64,000 nt of DNA from the NCBI GenBank assembly GCA_000307935.1, contig AMWX01000012.1, forward strand, positions 1 to 64,000. Reading direction: 5' to 3'. Made by a program: the position numbers and the translations under genes. The DNA is from SAR86 cluster bacterium SAR86E. GTDB taxonomy: Bacteria; Pseudomonadota; Gammaproteobacteria; Magnimaribacterales; D2472. The notes under the pieces are model-generated. The model saw nothing but the letters and a program-made list of their open reading frames with translations, was not told the origin of the DNA and did not search any database. Position 1 is the first letter of the stretch; each line of letters starts with the position of its first letter. Of this stretch, positions 56,809 through 64,000 are shown piece by piece.

Positions 56809-58809
56809 ATGATAAAAAAAATTTCAAGTGCTTGTTTACTCTTTACTATCCTAAGCCTAGTCCTAAGTTCTTGCTCAATGCTTGAAAAGAGCTCGACTTT
56901 TGAAATTGGTAATCAATATGATGTCTCCATTCATAGAGATTTTTGGGGGGTTCCATATATCAAAGGTCAAACAGATCAAGATGTTGCATACGGCATAGGT
57001 CTGGTTCATGCAGAAGATGCATATGAAGATCTTGTAGAATTGATGCCATTATATCGAGGACAAAATGCCATTTACAATGGCCTTGGTAGCATTGAGACTG
57101 ACTACCTTGTTAGATTATTAAAAGTTCATTCAAATGTGAGAAACATTGGGAAGAAACAACTTTCTCAAAATATTCTTGCCATGGCTCAAGCATATGCGGA
57201 TGGTGTAAACGCATTTGCAAATAAACATCCCGATAAAGTGAATCCTTCCCTTCATCCAATAACTCAAGAAGATGTTCTTGCTGGATCGTATATTCAGCAT
57301 CTTTTTTTTGCAGGCTTAGATAGAGACTTATCTCAGATGGCTGCAAAGGATAAAACATCAATTCCAACTGGGTCAAATGCAATAGCTATTAACTCAATAA
57401 AAGCAGATTCAAATGCTGCGTACCTTCTGATTAATTCACATCAACCTTTATCTGGTCCAGTTGGTTGGTATGAATTAAATATAGAAAGTAAATCAGGATG
57501 GCATGGACATGGTGGTAACTTTCCTGGATCTTTTTTAATAAATGTTGGCTTTAACAAAGATATTGGCTGGGGCGCTACTGTAAATCGCCCTGATGTGATG
57601 GATATATTTGAACTTACAATTAATCCAGAGAATTCAAATCAATATCTGCTGGATGATAGATGGGAATCTTTTGAGATTGAAAAGGATTATTTGGCATTTA
57701 AGCTTTTTGGTTTTTTAAAATTACGTACAAAGCAAGAATTTAGATACTCAAAGTTTGGTCCTGTTTTGGAAATGAAGGGAAGGTATTTTGCTCTGAGACA
57801 TATAAATCAGAACTCTTTTAATGAGATAGAGGGGTGGTATGAAATTAGTAACTCAACCGACGTGTATGAATTTGAAAAACAACTTGCAAAAAGAAAAATT
57901 CCTAGTTTTAACTTTGTAACAATGGATTCTAAAAGGAATATTGGATATTTTTATAATGGTAGAATTCCTGTCAGAGCCGACGCTTTAAAAGCAAGGCAAG
58001 TTCTAAGAAGTTCAAGCTCTAATGATATTTGGGATGGTAGTAAACTAGTTCGTGATCTGCCTAAGTTTATCAATCCCTCCAATGGATGGATTCAAAGCAC
58101 TAATCAAAATCCATATTCTGTGATGGGAAATCATTCCCTAGCAATGAAATCGATGAAAAAAAACGTTCATTTTGAACAGAGACTAACAAATAGGTCCTAT
58201 GTAGCGAATGAGCTTCTTTCTTCAAATGAAAGCATTGATTTGGACCGATTTATTGAAATCAAATTTGATAACTCATACTCAAAAAATTCAAGGCAATATA
58301 AATATCTGGAATCAGTTGCTAAAAATGACATAAATCTTGAGCTGATATTGCAAAATTGGAATAGAAAAACCGATCTTAATAATACCGAAGCTGCCTTGGG
58401 AATGTGCTTGATGGCACAAGAGTGGATTTCAGAAATGAATAGTAAACCTACCCCCTCATACAAATCAGCAAAACAAGAATGCGATAGTCTTTTTCAGAAA
58501 ATTCAAAGAAACTATTTTGATCGATGGGGCATAGTTAATACTATTTCTAGAGGCTCAAGAACCTTTCCAATTCAAGGCTCGGTTGATACCTTGAGAGCTG
58601 TTTATGGAACGCCTGATGCAAAAACCAAGAGTTTAAAGATGTCTGGAGGTGATGGTTTGTTCTTTATTATTGCTGAAGACGACAACGGTAAAACAATTTA
58701 CGGCATGCATAATTATGGATCATCTAGAAATGAGTCTTCTGTCCATTATTCTGACCAAACATTCTTATTTAGCCAAGAAGCGCTTAGGTTTATTCCAACG
58801 AGCCTTTAA
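56809..58809 (+). CDS. Penicillin acylase-family lipoprotein
   Basis: A 666-residue Ntn hydrolase. A signal with lipobox LSSC (Cys22) makes it a lipoprotein. The alpha part has [22 protein letters not shown] and VHAEDAY; the autoprocessing site is TGSNAIAI with nucleophile Ser189; the beta part has [17 protein letters not shown] and [13 protein letters not shown]. Such acylases cut amides of acyl groups, e.g. beta-lactams or acyl-homoserine lactones; the substrate here is unknown. GTG at 56806 is an alternative start. Stop interlocks with prpD. Confidence 0.88.
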   Translation: MIKKISSACLLFTILSLVLSSCSMLEKSSTFEIGNQYDVSIHRDFWGVPYIKGQTDQDVAYGIGLVHAEDAYEDLVELMPLYRGQNAIYNGLGSIETDYLVRLLKVHSNVRNIGKKQLSQNILAMAQAYADGVNAFANKHPDKVNPSLHPITQEDVLAGSYIQHLFFAGLDRDLSQMAAKDKTSIPTGSNAIAINSIKADSNAAYLLINSHQPLSGPVGWYELNIESKSGWHGHGGNFPGSFLINVGFNKDIGWGATVNRPDVMDIFELTINPENSNQYLLDDRWESFEIEKDYLAFKLFGFLKLRTKQEFRYSKFGPVLEMKGRYFALRHINQNSFNEIEGWYEISNSTDVYEFEKQLAKRKIPSFNFVTMDSKRNIGYFYNGRIPVRADALKARQVLRSSSSNDIWDGSKLVRDLPKFINPSNGWIQSTNQNPYSVMGNHSLAMKSMKKNVHFEQRLTNRSYVANELLSSNESIDLDRFIEIKFDNSYSKNSRQYKYLESVAKNDINLELILQNWNRKTDLNNTEAALGMCLMAQEWISEMNSKPTPSYKSAKQECDSLFQKIQRNYFDRWGIVNTISRGSRTFPIQGSVDTLRAVYGTPDAKTKSLKMSGGDGLFFIIAEDDNGKTIYGMHNYGSSRNESSVHYSDQTFLFSQEALRFIPTSL

Positions 58810-60266
58810 AAAGAATTCTTTTCTACTGTAAATAACTCTTGAAAATCTAGGACACTCATAGACTCAAGCACATCTTGATCAAGACACTTAGATAAAATAG
58901 CGGTAACTTTTTCATTTTCAAAAATTTTACCGAGATTATTCTCAAATTTCTTTTCTAAAACAGGAATTCCTTCCTCTCTTCGACGCTTGTGACCTATTGG
59001 GTACTCGACTTCAATAGCTTCTGTTGAAGAGCCATCATTAAAAAATATCTGTATTTTATTAGCTATAGATCTTTTATCAGCTTCTAAGTACTCATCTGTA
59101 TATCTCTTATCCTCTTTGATGGTCATCTTTTCTCTAAGCTGATCAACTCTTGGGTCACTAGCAACATCATCCTCATAATGCTCTGCAATAAGATCCCCGT
59201 GAATTAAACCTATTGCAATCATGTATTGCAAACAATGATCTCTATCAGCCGGATTATTTAGCTGTCCTGATTTAGAGATAATTCTAATTGCAGATTCATG
59301 AGTCGTGACCTCAATATTAGCTATTTCGTCAAGCCGATCTTTGATTTGAGGATGCAATGTAACTGCAGCCTCTACAGCTGTTTGTGCGTGAAACTCCGCA
59401 GGGAAGCTGATTTTAAAAAGAACATTCTCCATAACATAAGAACCAAACGGTTGGCTCAGAGATAATTTTTCTCCCTTAAAAGAAACATCTTCAAAGCCCC
59501 ATGTTGGAGCTGATAAAACGCTTGGATATCCCATTTCACCAGAAAGAGTTATTAGCGCAAGTCTAACCGCTCGACTGGTCGCATCACCTGCTGCCCAACT
59601 TTTTCTAGAACCAGCATTCGGTGCATGACGATATGTCCTAAGACTTTGACCATCCACCCAAGCTTGACTTACCGCATCCATAATTTGATCAGTGTTTCCA
59701 CCAAGCAATTTCGTGACAACTGCTGTTGATGCAACTTTTACAAGTACAACGTGATCCAAACCAACTCTATTAAAGCTATTTGTTAGAGCCAACACTCCTT
59801 GGATTTCGTGAGCCATTATCATGCACTCCAAAACGTCTCTCATTGTTAGAGGGTCTTTGCCAGCTGCAACATTTTCCTGAGAAACATAGTCTGCTATTGA
59901 TAGAATCGCACCAAGATTATCTGAGGGATGACCCCACTCAGCAGCCAACCATGTATCGTTATAGTCTAGCCATCTAATAATACAGCCTATGTCAAAAGCA
60001 CCTTTTACTGGATCAAGTAAAAAATTAGTCCCAGGAACTCTTACTCCATTGGGTACATTAGTGCCTGGAACAATGGGACCAAGCATTTTTGTGCATGCAG
60101 GAAAAGTTAATGCCAATAACCCACAACCAATAGTATCTATTAAACAATTTCGAGCGGTTGAAAGAGCTAGCTCCGAGTTAATATCCTGCTTTGAAACATA
60201 TTCTGCAATTTCTACAAGCAAAGAGTCAGGACCTGACCTTATATTCAGTTCAACATTATTTGACAT
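58806..60266 (-). CDS. prpD: 2-methylcitrate dehydratase
   Basis: A 486-residue MmgE/PrpD-family protein: [38 protein letters not shown] with active-site His/Asp, and [16 protein letters not shown]. Dehydrates 2-methylcitrate to 2-methyl-cis-aconitate in propionate use. Three bases after prpC. Confidence 0.94.
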   Translation of the reverse strand: MSNNVELNIRSGPDSLLVEIAEYVSKQDINSELALSTARNCLIDTIGCGLLALTFPACTKMLGPIVPGTNVPNGVRVPGTNFLLDPVKGAFDIGCIIRWLDYNDTWLAAEWGHPSDNLGAILSIADYVSQENVAAGKDPLTMRDVLECMIMAHEIQGVLALTNSFNRVGLDHVVLVKVASTAVVTKLLGGNTDQIMDAVSQAWVDGQSLRTYRHAPNAGSRKSWAAGDATSRAVRLALITLSGEMGYPSVLSAPTWGFEDVSFKGEKLSLSQPFGSYVMENVLFKISFPAEFHAQTAVEAAVTLHPQIKDRLDEIANIEVTTHESAIRIISKSGQLNNPADRDHCLQYMIAIGLIHGDLIAEHYEDDVASDPRVDQLREKMTIKEDKRYTDEYLEADKRSIANKIQIFFNDGSSTEAIEVEYPIGHKRRREEGIPVLEKKFENNLGKIFENEKVTAILSKCLDQDVLESMSVLDFQELFTVEKNSF

Positions 60267-60269
60267 GAT

Positions 60270-61391
60270 TTACTCCCTATCTTCGAGTTCAACCCAAGCA
60301 GAAGTCTCAGGACCTGTATATTCTGCGCTTGGTCTAATAATTCTATTATTTGCCCTTTGCTCCATGCAGTGAGCTGTCCAGCCTGTAACTCGTGACATTA
60401 CAAAGATTGGAGTAAAAAGTTTTGTTGGAATTCCTAAATAAAAATATGCTGAGGCATGAAAAAAATCTGCATTTGGAAATAATTTTTTTTCATCCCACAT
60501 TACCTGCTCAACCTCTTCAGAGACCTGATACAAGGAGTCATCTCCATATTCTTGAGATAACTCTTTTGAGAATTCTTTGATAACAGCATTTCTTGGATCT
60601 CTTTCGGAGTAAATCGCATGTCCAAAGCCCATAATTTTTCCTTTATTAGTAAGCATATCCAAGATGTTTACCCTTGCTTCATCTCTGGTCTTCCAGTTTT
60701 CAATCATTTCCATTGCAGCCTCATTAGCGCCTCCATGCAGAGGACCTTTTAAGGAGCCAATAGCAGCAACAACACAAGAAAATATATCTGACATTGTTGA
60801 AGCGCAAACCCTAGCAGTAAATGTTGATGCATTAAATTCATGCTCAGCATATAAAACTAATGAAGCATCCATAACTCGTCTATGAAGATCTGATGGAGTT
60901 TTGCCATGAAGAATATGTAAAAAATGGCCAGCCATCGTATCTTCATCATTTACAAGATTAATATCTTTGCCATCATGAGAAAATTTATACCAATAAGTAA
61001 CGATTGATGGCATTGTTGCAACCATGCGGTTAATAGAGTCCATCTGCGCTTCCATTGACTCCTCAGGCTCAAGATTTCCTAGCATTGAGCATCCAGTTGC
61101 CATCACTGCCATTGGATGGGCTGATGCAGGTATTTCTCTGAGAACCTTTTTTAAGGAATCTGGAAGATCTCTTAAACCTTTCAGTAAAGATTTATAATCT
61201 GTGAGCTCTGATTTGTTGGGTAATTTACCGTATAGAAGAAGGTAAGCAACCTCTTCAAATGTTCCTTTTTCAGCCAATGTCTCAATTTTGTGACCCCTGT
61301 AGGCCAGGCCTTCTTCTTGTCCAACGGTGCATAGTGATGTTTCCCCTGCTACTTGACCACGCAGTCCAGCGCCTTCTAACTTCTTAACCAT
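60270..61391 (-). CDS. prpC: 2-methylcitrate synthase
   Basis: A 373-residue citrate-synthase-fold enzyme: VAGETSLCTVGQEEGLAYRGHKIETL, LHGGANEAAM, MGFGHAIYSERDPR and SRVTGWTAHCMEQ. The active-site His and Asp are in LYAEHEFNAS and GHAIYSERDPR. Short length and placement beside prpB fit PrpC rather than GltA. Joins propionyl-CoA and oxaloacetate. Confidence 0.95.
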   Translation of the reverse strand: MVKKLEGAGLRGQVAGETSLCTVGQEEGLAYRGHKIETLAEKGTFEEVAYLLLYGKLPNKSELTDYKSLLKGLRDLPDSLKKVLREIPASAHPMAVMATGCSMLGNLEPEESMEAQMDSINRMVATMPSIVTYWYKFSHDGKDINLVNDEDTMAGHFLHILHGKTPSDLHRRVMDASLVLYAEHEFNASTFTARVCASTMSDIFSCVVAAIGSLKGPLHGGANEAAMEMIENWKTRDEARVNILDMLTNKGKIMGFGHAIYSERDPRNAVIKEFSKELSQEYGDDSLYQVSEEVEQVMWDEKKLFPNADFFHASAYFYLGIPTKLFTPIFVMSRVTGWTAHCMEQRANNRIIRPSAEYTGPETSAWVELEDRE

Positions 61392-62273
61392 TTACTTATT
61401 CTCCTTCCTTTTAAATAATTCATCTAGCTTTTGCTCAAACGAATGATAGTTTAAATATTCATACAGTTCATCTCTTGTCTGCATCTTTTCAACTGAATTT
61501 GATTGTGATCCATTAACAGCGATATCTTTATAAACAGACTCTGCTGCTTTATTCATTGCTCTAAAAGCTGATAATGGAAATAGCATTATATCAACTCCAA
61601 CTGATGCTAGTTCCTCTGCAGTAAACAGTGGTGTTTTTCCAAACTCAGTAATATTTGCAAGAACAGGAACTTGTAATGCATCTTTCAGTTGCTTGTAATC
61701 TTCTAAACTTGAAACAGCTTCTAAAAATAAACCATCTGCTCCTGCTGCAATATATTCTCTACATCTCTCAATCGCACCATTCATTCCTTCAGTTGCATAT
61801 GAATCTGTTCTAGCCATGATAAAAAAACTTTCATCAGTTCGACCATCAACAGCAGCTTTAATACGATCACTCATTTCAATTTTATCTACAAGACTTTTAT
61901 TAGGCCTATGGCCACACCGTTTTTGAGTGACCTGATCCTCTATATGGACTGCTGCAACATCCGCGGCAATCATCTCCTTTATAGTTCGGCTGATACTGAA
62001 TGCGCCGCCAAAACCGGTATCGATATCGATTAAAAGAGGAAGGTTTGTAGCTTGAGTAATTCTTCTTGAGTCCTCAGCTACATCATTGAGGGTCGTAATA
62101 GCTAAATCTGGCAATCCAAAAGATGCGTTTGCAACTCCGGCCCCAGAAAGATAAAGAGCTTTGTGACCAGCCTTCTCAGCCATCTTTGCACAATAAGCAT
62201 TTACTGCACCGACAACCATCAAAGGATTGTTATCGGCTATAGCTTGTCTGAACTTATTCCCCGGAGTATTCAT
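61392..62273 (-). CDS. prpB: 2-methylisocitrate lyase
   Basis: A 293-residue isocitrate-lyase superfamily enzyme: [27 protein letters not shown] (Mg site), [13 protein letters not shown] with the catalytic Cys, and the IMARTDSYA strand. Splits 2-methylisocitrate to pyruvate and succinate. First gene of prpBCD; a TATAAT at 62316-62321 on this strand, inside the last codons of queH, may be its -10 box. Confidence 0.96.
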   Translation of the reverse strand: MNTPGNKFRQAIADNNPLMVVGAVNAYCAKMAEKAGHKALYLSGAGVANASFGLPDLAITTLNDVAEDSRRITQATNLPLLIDIDTGFGGAFSISRTIKEMIAADVAAVHIEDQVTQKRCGHRPNKSLVDKIEMSDRIKAAVDGRTDESFFIMARTDSYATEGMNGAIERCREYIAAGADGLFLEAVSSLEDYKQLKDALQVPVLANITEFGKTPLFTAEELASVGVDIMLFPLSAFRAMNKAAESVYKDIAVNGSQSNSVEKMQTRDELYEYLNYHSFEQKLDELFKRKENK

Positions 62274-62312
62274 TGGTCAGTATTGTACTTTGCCAAAGGT
62301 ATGTTTCCCAAA

Positions 62313-62975
62313 TTAATTATAGAATTTAATTCCTCTAATAATTCGATCTTTCTTATTTTCTTGGCGCCATTTGTTTGTATCTCTCAAGCTGTATACGCAA
62401 CCACAGTATTCTTGTTGATAAAACTCTTCTCTTTTTGAGATTTCAATCATTCGGGAAGAGCCACCTTTTTTTCGCCAATTAAAATCCCAATAATGGATGT
62501 CTTCGTAACGCAGCGCAGCTCTATTGCCCGAATCATTTATTTGTTCCATATTTTTCCAGCGAGAAATTCCTAGCGTTGTCCCATATACCTTAAAACCATT
62601 TTCATGAGCGTATAGAGCAGACCTTTCAAACCTCATATCAAAACATTGAGTACATCTTTTACCTCTTTCAGGCTCATTTTCTAATCCTTTTATTCTCTCA
62701 AACCAATTTTCTTTATCATAATCAGCATCAACAAAATCAAATCCAAGCTTGTCACAAAATCTTTTATTTTCATCCTTGCGAATCTCATACTCTTCCTTTG
62801 GATGAATGTTTGGATTATAAAAATAAACGGTTGTCTGGATCTCTGATGCTGCCACAGCCTCCATAATCTCTCCCGCACATGGAGCACAGCAACTGTGAAG
62901 CAAAAGTTTTTTTTCATTTTCAGGCATCTCCAGCTTTGGCCTAGAAAAGTTATTAAGTGAAAAGGGATTATCCAT
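62313..62975 (-). CDS. queH: Epoxyqueuosine reductase QueH
   Basis: A 220-residue DUF208 protein with the metal/cluster cysteines HSCCAPC (29, 30, 33), CTQC (108, 111) and YCGC (191, 193), plus [16 protein letters not shown]. It makes queuosine in tRNA from epoxyqueuosine, replacing QueG. Ends 39 bases before prpB. Confidence 0.92.
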   Translation of the reverse strand: MDNPFSLNNFSRPKLEMPENEKKLLLHSCCAPCAGEIMEAVAASEIQTTVYFYNPNIHPKEEYEIRKDENKRFCDKLGFDFVDADYDKENWFERIKGLENEPERGKRCTQCFDMRFERSALYAHENGFKVYGTTLGISRWKNMEQINDSGNRAALRYEDIHYWDFNWRKKGGSSRMIEISKREEFYQQEYCGCVYSLRDTNKWRQENKKDRIIRGIKFYN

Positions 62976-62980
62976 AAGTA

Positions 62981-63580
62981 TTAATTAAAATCCTTTAAAG
63001 CACTTAAGAGGTTTGAATATTCATCAAAAGATGGGATCTCAGGCATTGAACTGGATATAGCTTCAGGCGCATTGATAAAGAAACCTTGATCTGCAACCTC
63101 AAACATCTGTAAATCATTGAACGAATCTCCGGCAGCTAAACATCTATAACCCATAGACTGAAAACCTAAGATTGCTTGTTTTTTTGCCTGTAGATCTCTT
63201 AATTTATAGCTAAGAATATTGCCCTCAGAATCAACATTAAGAGTGTGACAGAGCAAAAGAGGATAGCCAAGTTTTTCCATTAAAGGATAGGCAATCTCAT
63301 GGAAAGTATCAGATAAAATTACTACTTGAAATTCTTGCCTGACCTGATTTAAAAAATCTAGAGCTCCATCCAGCAAATCCAATTTCTTTGTTGCTTCAAC
63401 TATATCAGCAAGTTTTAGATTATGCTTTTTCATTATTTCTAACCTATAGTCCATAAGATCAGAATATGATGGAATATCTCTTGTGGTCTTATTTAACGCA
63501 GAGATACCAGAATCAAGAGCAACCTGTTCCCATATTTCGGGAGTGAGAGTACCTTCCATATCAAAACAAACTATGTCCAT
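62981..63580 (-). CDS. thrH: ThrH-like phosphoserine phosphatase / homoserine kinase
   Basis: A 199-residue HAD protein. The first motif is [11 protein letters not shown] (Asp7, with Glu9 in place of the second Asp), VILSDTFHE is motif II and [11 protein letters not shown] motif III. The DMEG/DLEG variant and [16 protein letters not shown] match ThrH, which dephosphorylates phosphoserine and can pass the phosphate to homoserine. Five bases before queH. Confidence 0.9.
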   Translation of the reverse strand: MDIVCFDMEGTLTPEIWEQVALDSGISALNKTTRDIPSYSDLMDYRLEIMKKHNLKLADIVEATKKLDLLDGALDFLNQVRQEFQVVILSDTFHEIAYPLMEKLGYPLLLCHTLNVDSEGNILSYKLRDLQAKKQAILGFQSMGYRCLAAGDSFNDLQMFEVADQGFFINAPEAISSSMPEIPSFDEYSNLLSALKDFN

Positions 63581-63582
63581 GG

Positions 63583-64000
63583 TTAATTCCTATTTTTAAT
63601 TCCGAATGGTACATGAGCTGAGGTCACTTTTGCAGAGGCATCTTTAATATTTTGCTGCTGATCATCAAAAAAAATATCAGCCTCGAATGATTTCAAAAAC
63701 TCAGACTTATTCATGCCTCCTAAAAAAAGAGACTCATCGATTCTTACTCCCCATTTTCTAAGAGTTTTAATTACCCGCTTGTGAGATGGAGCTGATCTTG
63801 CTGTGACAAGTGCAGTTCTTATAGGGTTTATTTTTGGATCTAACTCAGATTGCAATTTATTAAGCTCCACTAGAAATGATTTAAAGGGCCCAGCCTTTAA
63901 CATTGATTTTTTCTTTCGTTCATTGTCTAGAAAAGCTTTGAGACCTTCTTTTTCAAAAACTTTTTCAGATTCGTCAGAAAAGATTACTGAATCGCCATCA
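63583..64000 (-). CDS. 5'-nucleotidase (partial, start beyond the window)
   Basis: The frame stays open from the window edge, 138 codons plus stop. It matches the bacterial 5'-nucleotidase family: DGDSVIFSDESEKVF, AGPFKSFLVEL, ALVTARSAPSHKRVIKTLRKWGVRIDE, FLGGMNKSEFL and IFFDDQQQN with the HAD-type Asp pair. Removes phosphate from nucleoside monophosphates. Two bases before thrH, so probably one operon. The N-terminus is not seen. Confidence 0.88.
   Translation of the reverse strand, partial: DGDSVIFSDESEKVFEKEGLKAFLDNERKKKSMLKAGPFKSFLVELNKLQSELDPKINPIRTALVTARSAPSHKRVIKTLRKWGVRIDESLFLGGMNKSEFLKSFEADIFFDDQQQNIKDASAKVTSAHVPFGIKNRN

Noticed and set aside
58809-58822. Perfect palindrome AAAAGAATTCTTTT after the acylase gene as a terminator
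   Set aside because: It has no loop and only two G-C pairs, so a stable hairpin is unlikely.

Overview
The window looks like a stretch of a compact, AT-rich, free-living marine gammaproteobacterial chromosome, possibly of the SAR86 type (lineage is inference). Genes are packed end to end with no gene-free stretch above 300 bases, and many neighbours overlap by 1-20 bases. Gene order matches the gammaproteobacterial core in several places: purL divergent from an mltF-like gene, cysS divergent from ppiB-lpxH, alaS-lysC, and leuC-leuD-leuB-asd-fimV-truA-trpF-(trpB-trpA)-accD-dedD-cvpA-purF. No insertion sequence, prophage, CRISPR array or plasmid-type gene was seen.

Region 1 (1-10090, all minus strand) is a catabolic operon. 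Its proteins match, by remembered sequence, the set that degrades the last two rings (C and D) of steroids through the HIP intermediate: an HsaC-like extradiol dioxygenase, IpdA, IpdB, an enoyl-CoA hydratase with a lysine-rich tail, IpdC, EchA20, a pair of acyl-CoA dehydrogenases, FadA6, IpdF and an EthD-domain protein. Two oddities sit inside it. The FadE30-like dehydrogenase has an in-frame TAG at codon 40, and IpdC appears to have no ATG, GTG or TTG start and best fits an ATT start.

Region 2 (10246-19808) is mixed: a YcbL-type hydrolase, a TM2 protein, an SDR, a thioesterase, HflX, an unrecognised two-repeat lipoprotein, a PYROXD2-like flavoprotein, an alanine/sodium symporter, a Pif1/RecD-like helicase, an acetyltransferase and tRNA-Ser(GCU). 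Region 3 (19854-32008) holds a dihydroorotase-type gene, lysC, alaS, a dienelactone-hydrolase-like gene, a gamma-carbonic-anhydrase-like gene, two Nudix genes, purL and a shortened mltF-like transglycosylase. Region 4 (32010-40051) holds uvrB, tRNA-Asn(GUU), an SDR, cysS, a membrane-anchored cyclophilin, lpxH, a LexA-controlled umuDC pair and a DUF1289 protein.

Region 5 (40146-56764) has acnB facing a long minus-strand run for leucine, tryptophan, aspartate-family, fatty-acid and purine synthesis, plus truA and fimV. Region 6 (56806-64000) holds a lipoprotein penicillin-acylase homologue, the methylcitrate operon prpB-prpC-prpD, queH, thrH and the end of a 5'-nucleotidase gene. The methylcitrate cycle (PrpC, PrpD, AcnB, PrpB) would consume the propionyl-CoA that steroid breakdown yields, so regions 1, 5 and 6 fit one metabolic story. 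Functional calls rest on motif and family recognition by eye; no database search was run.
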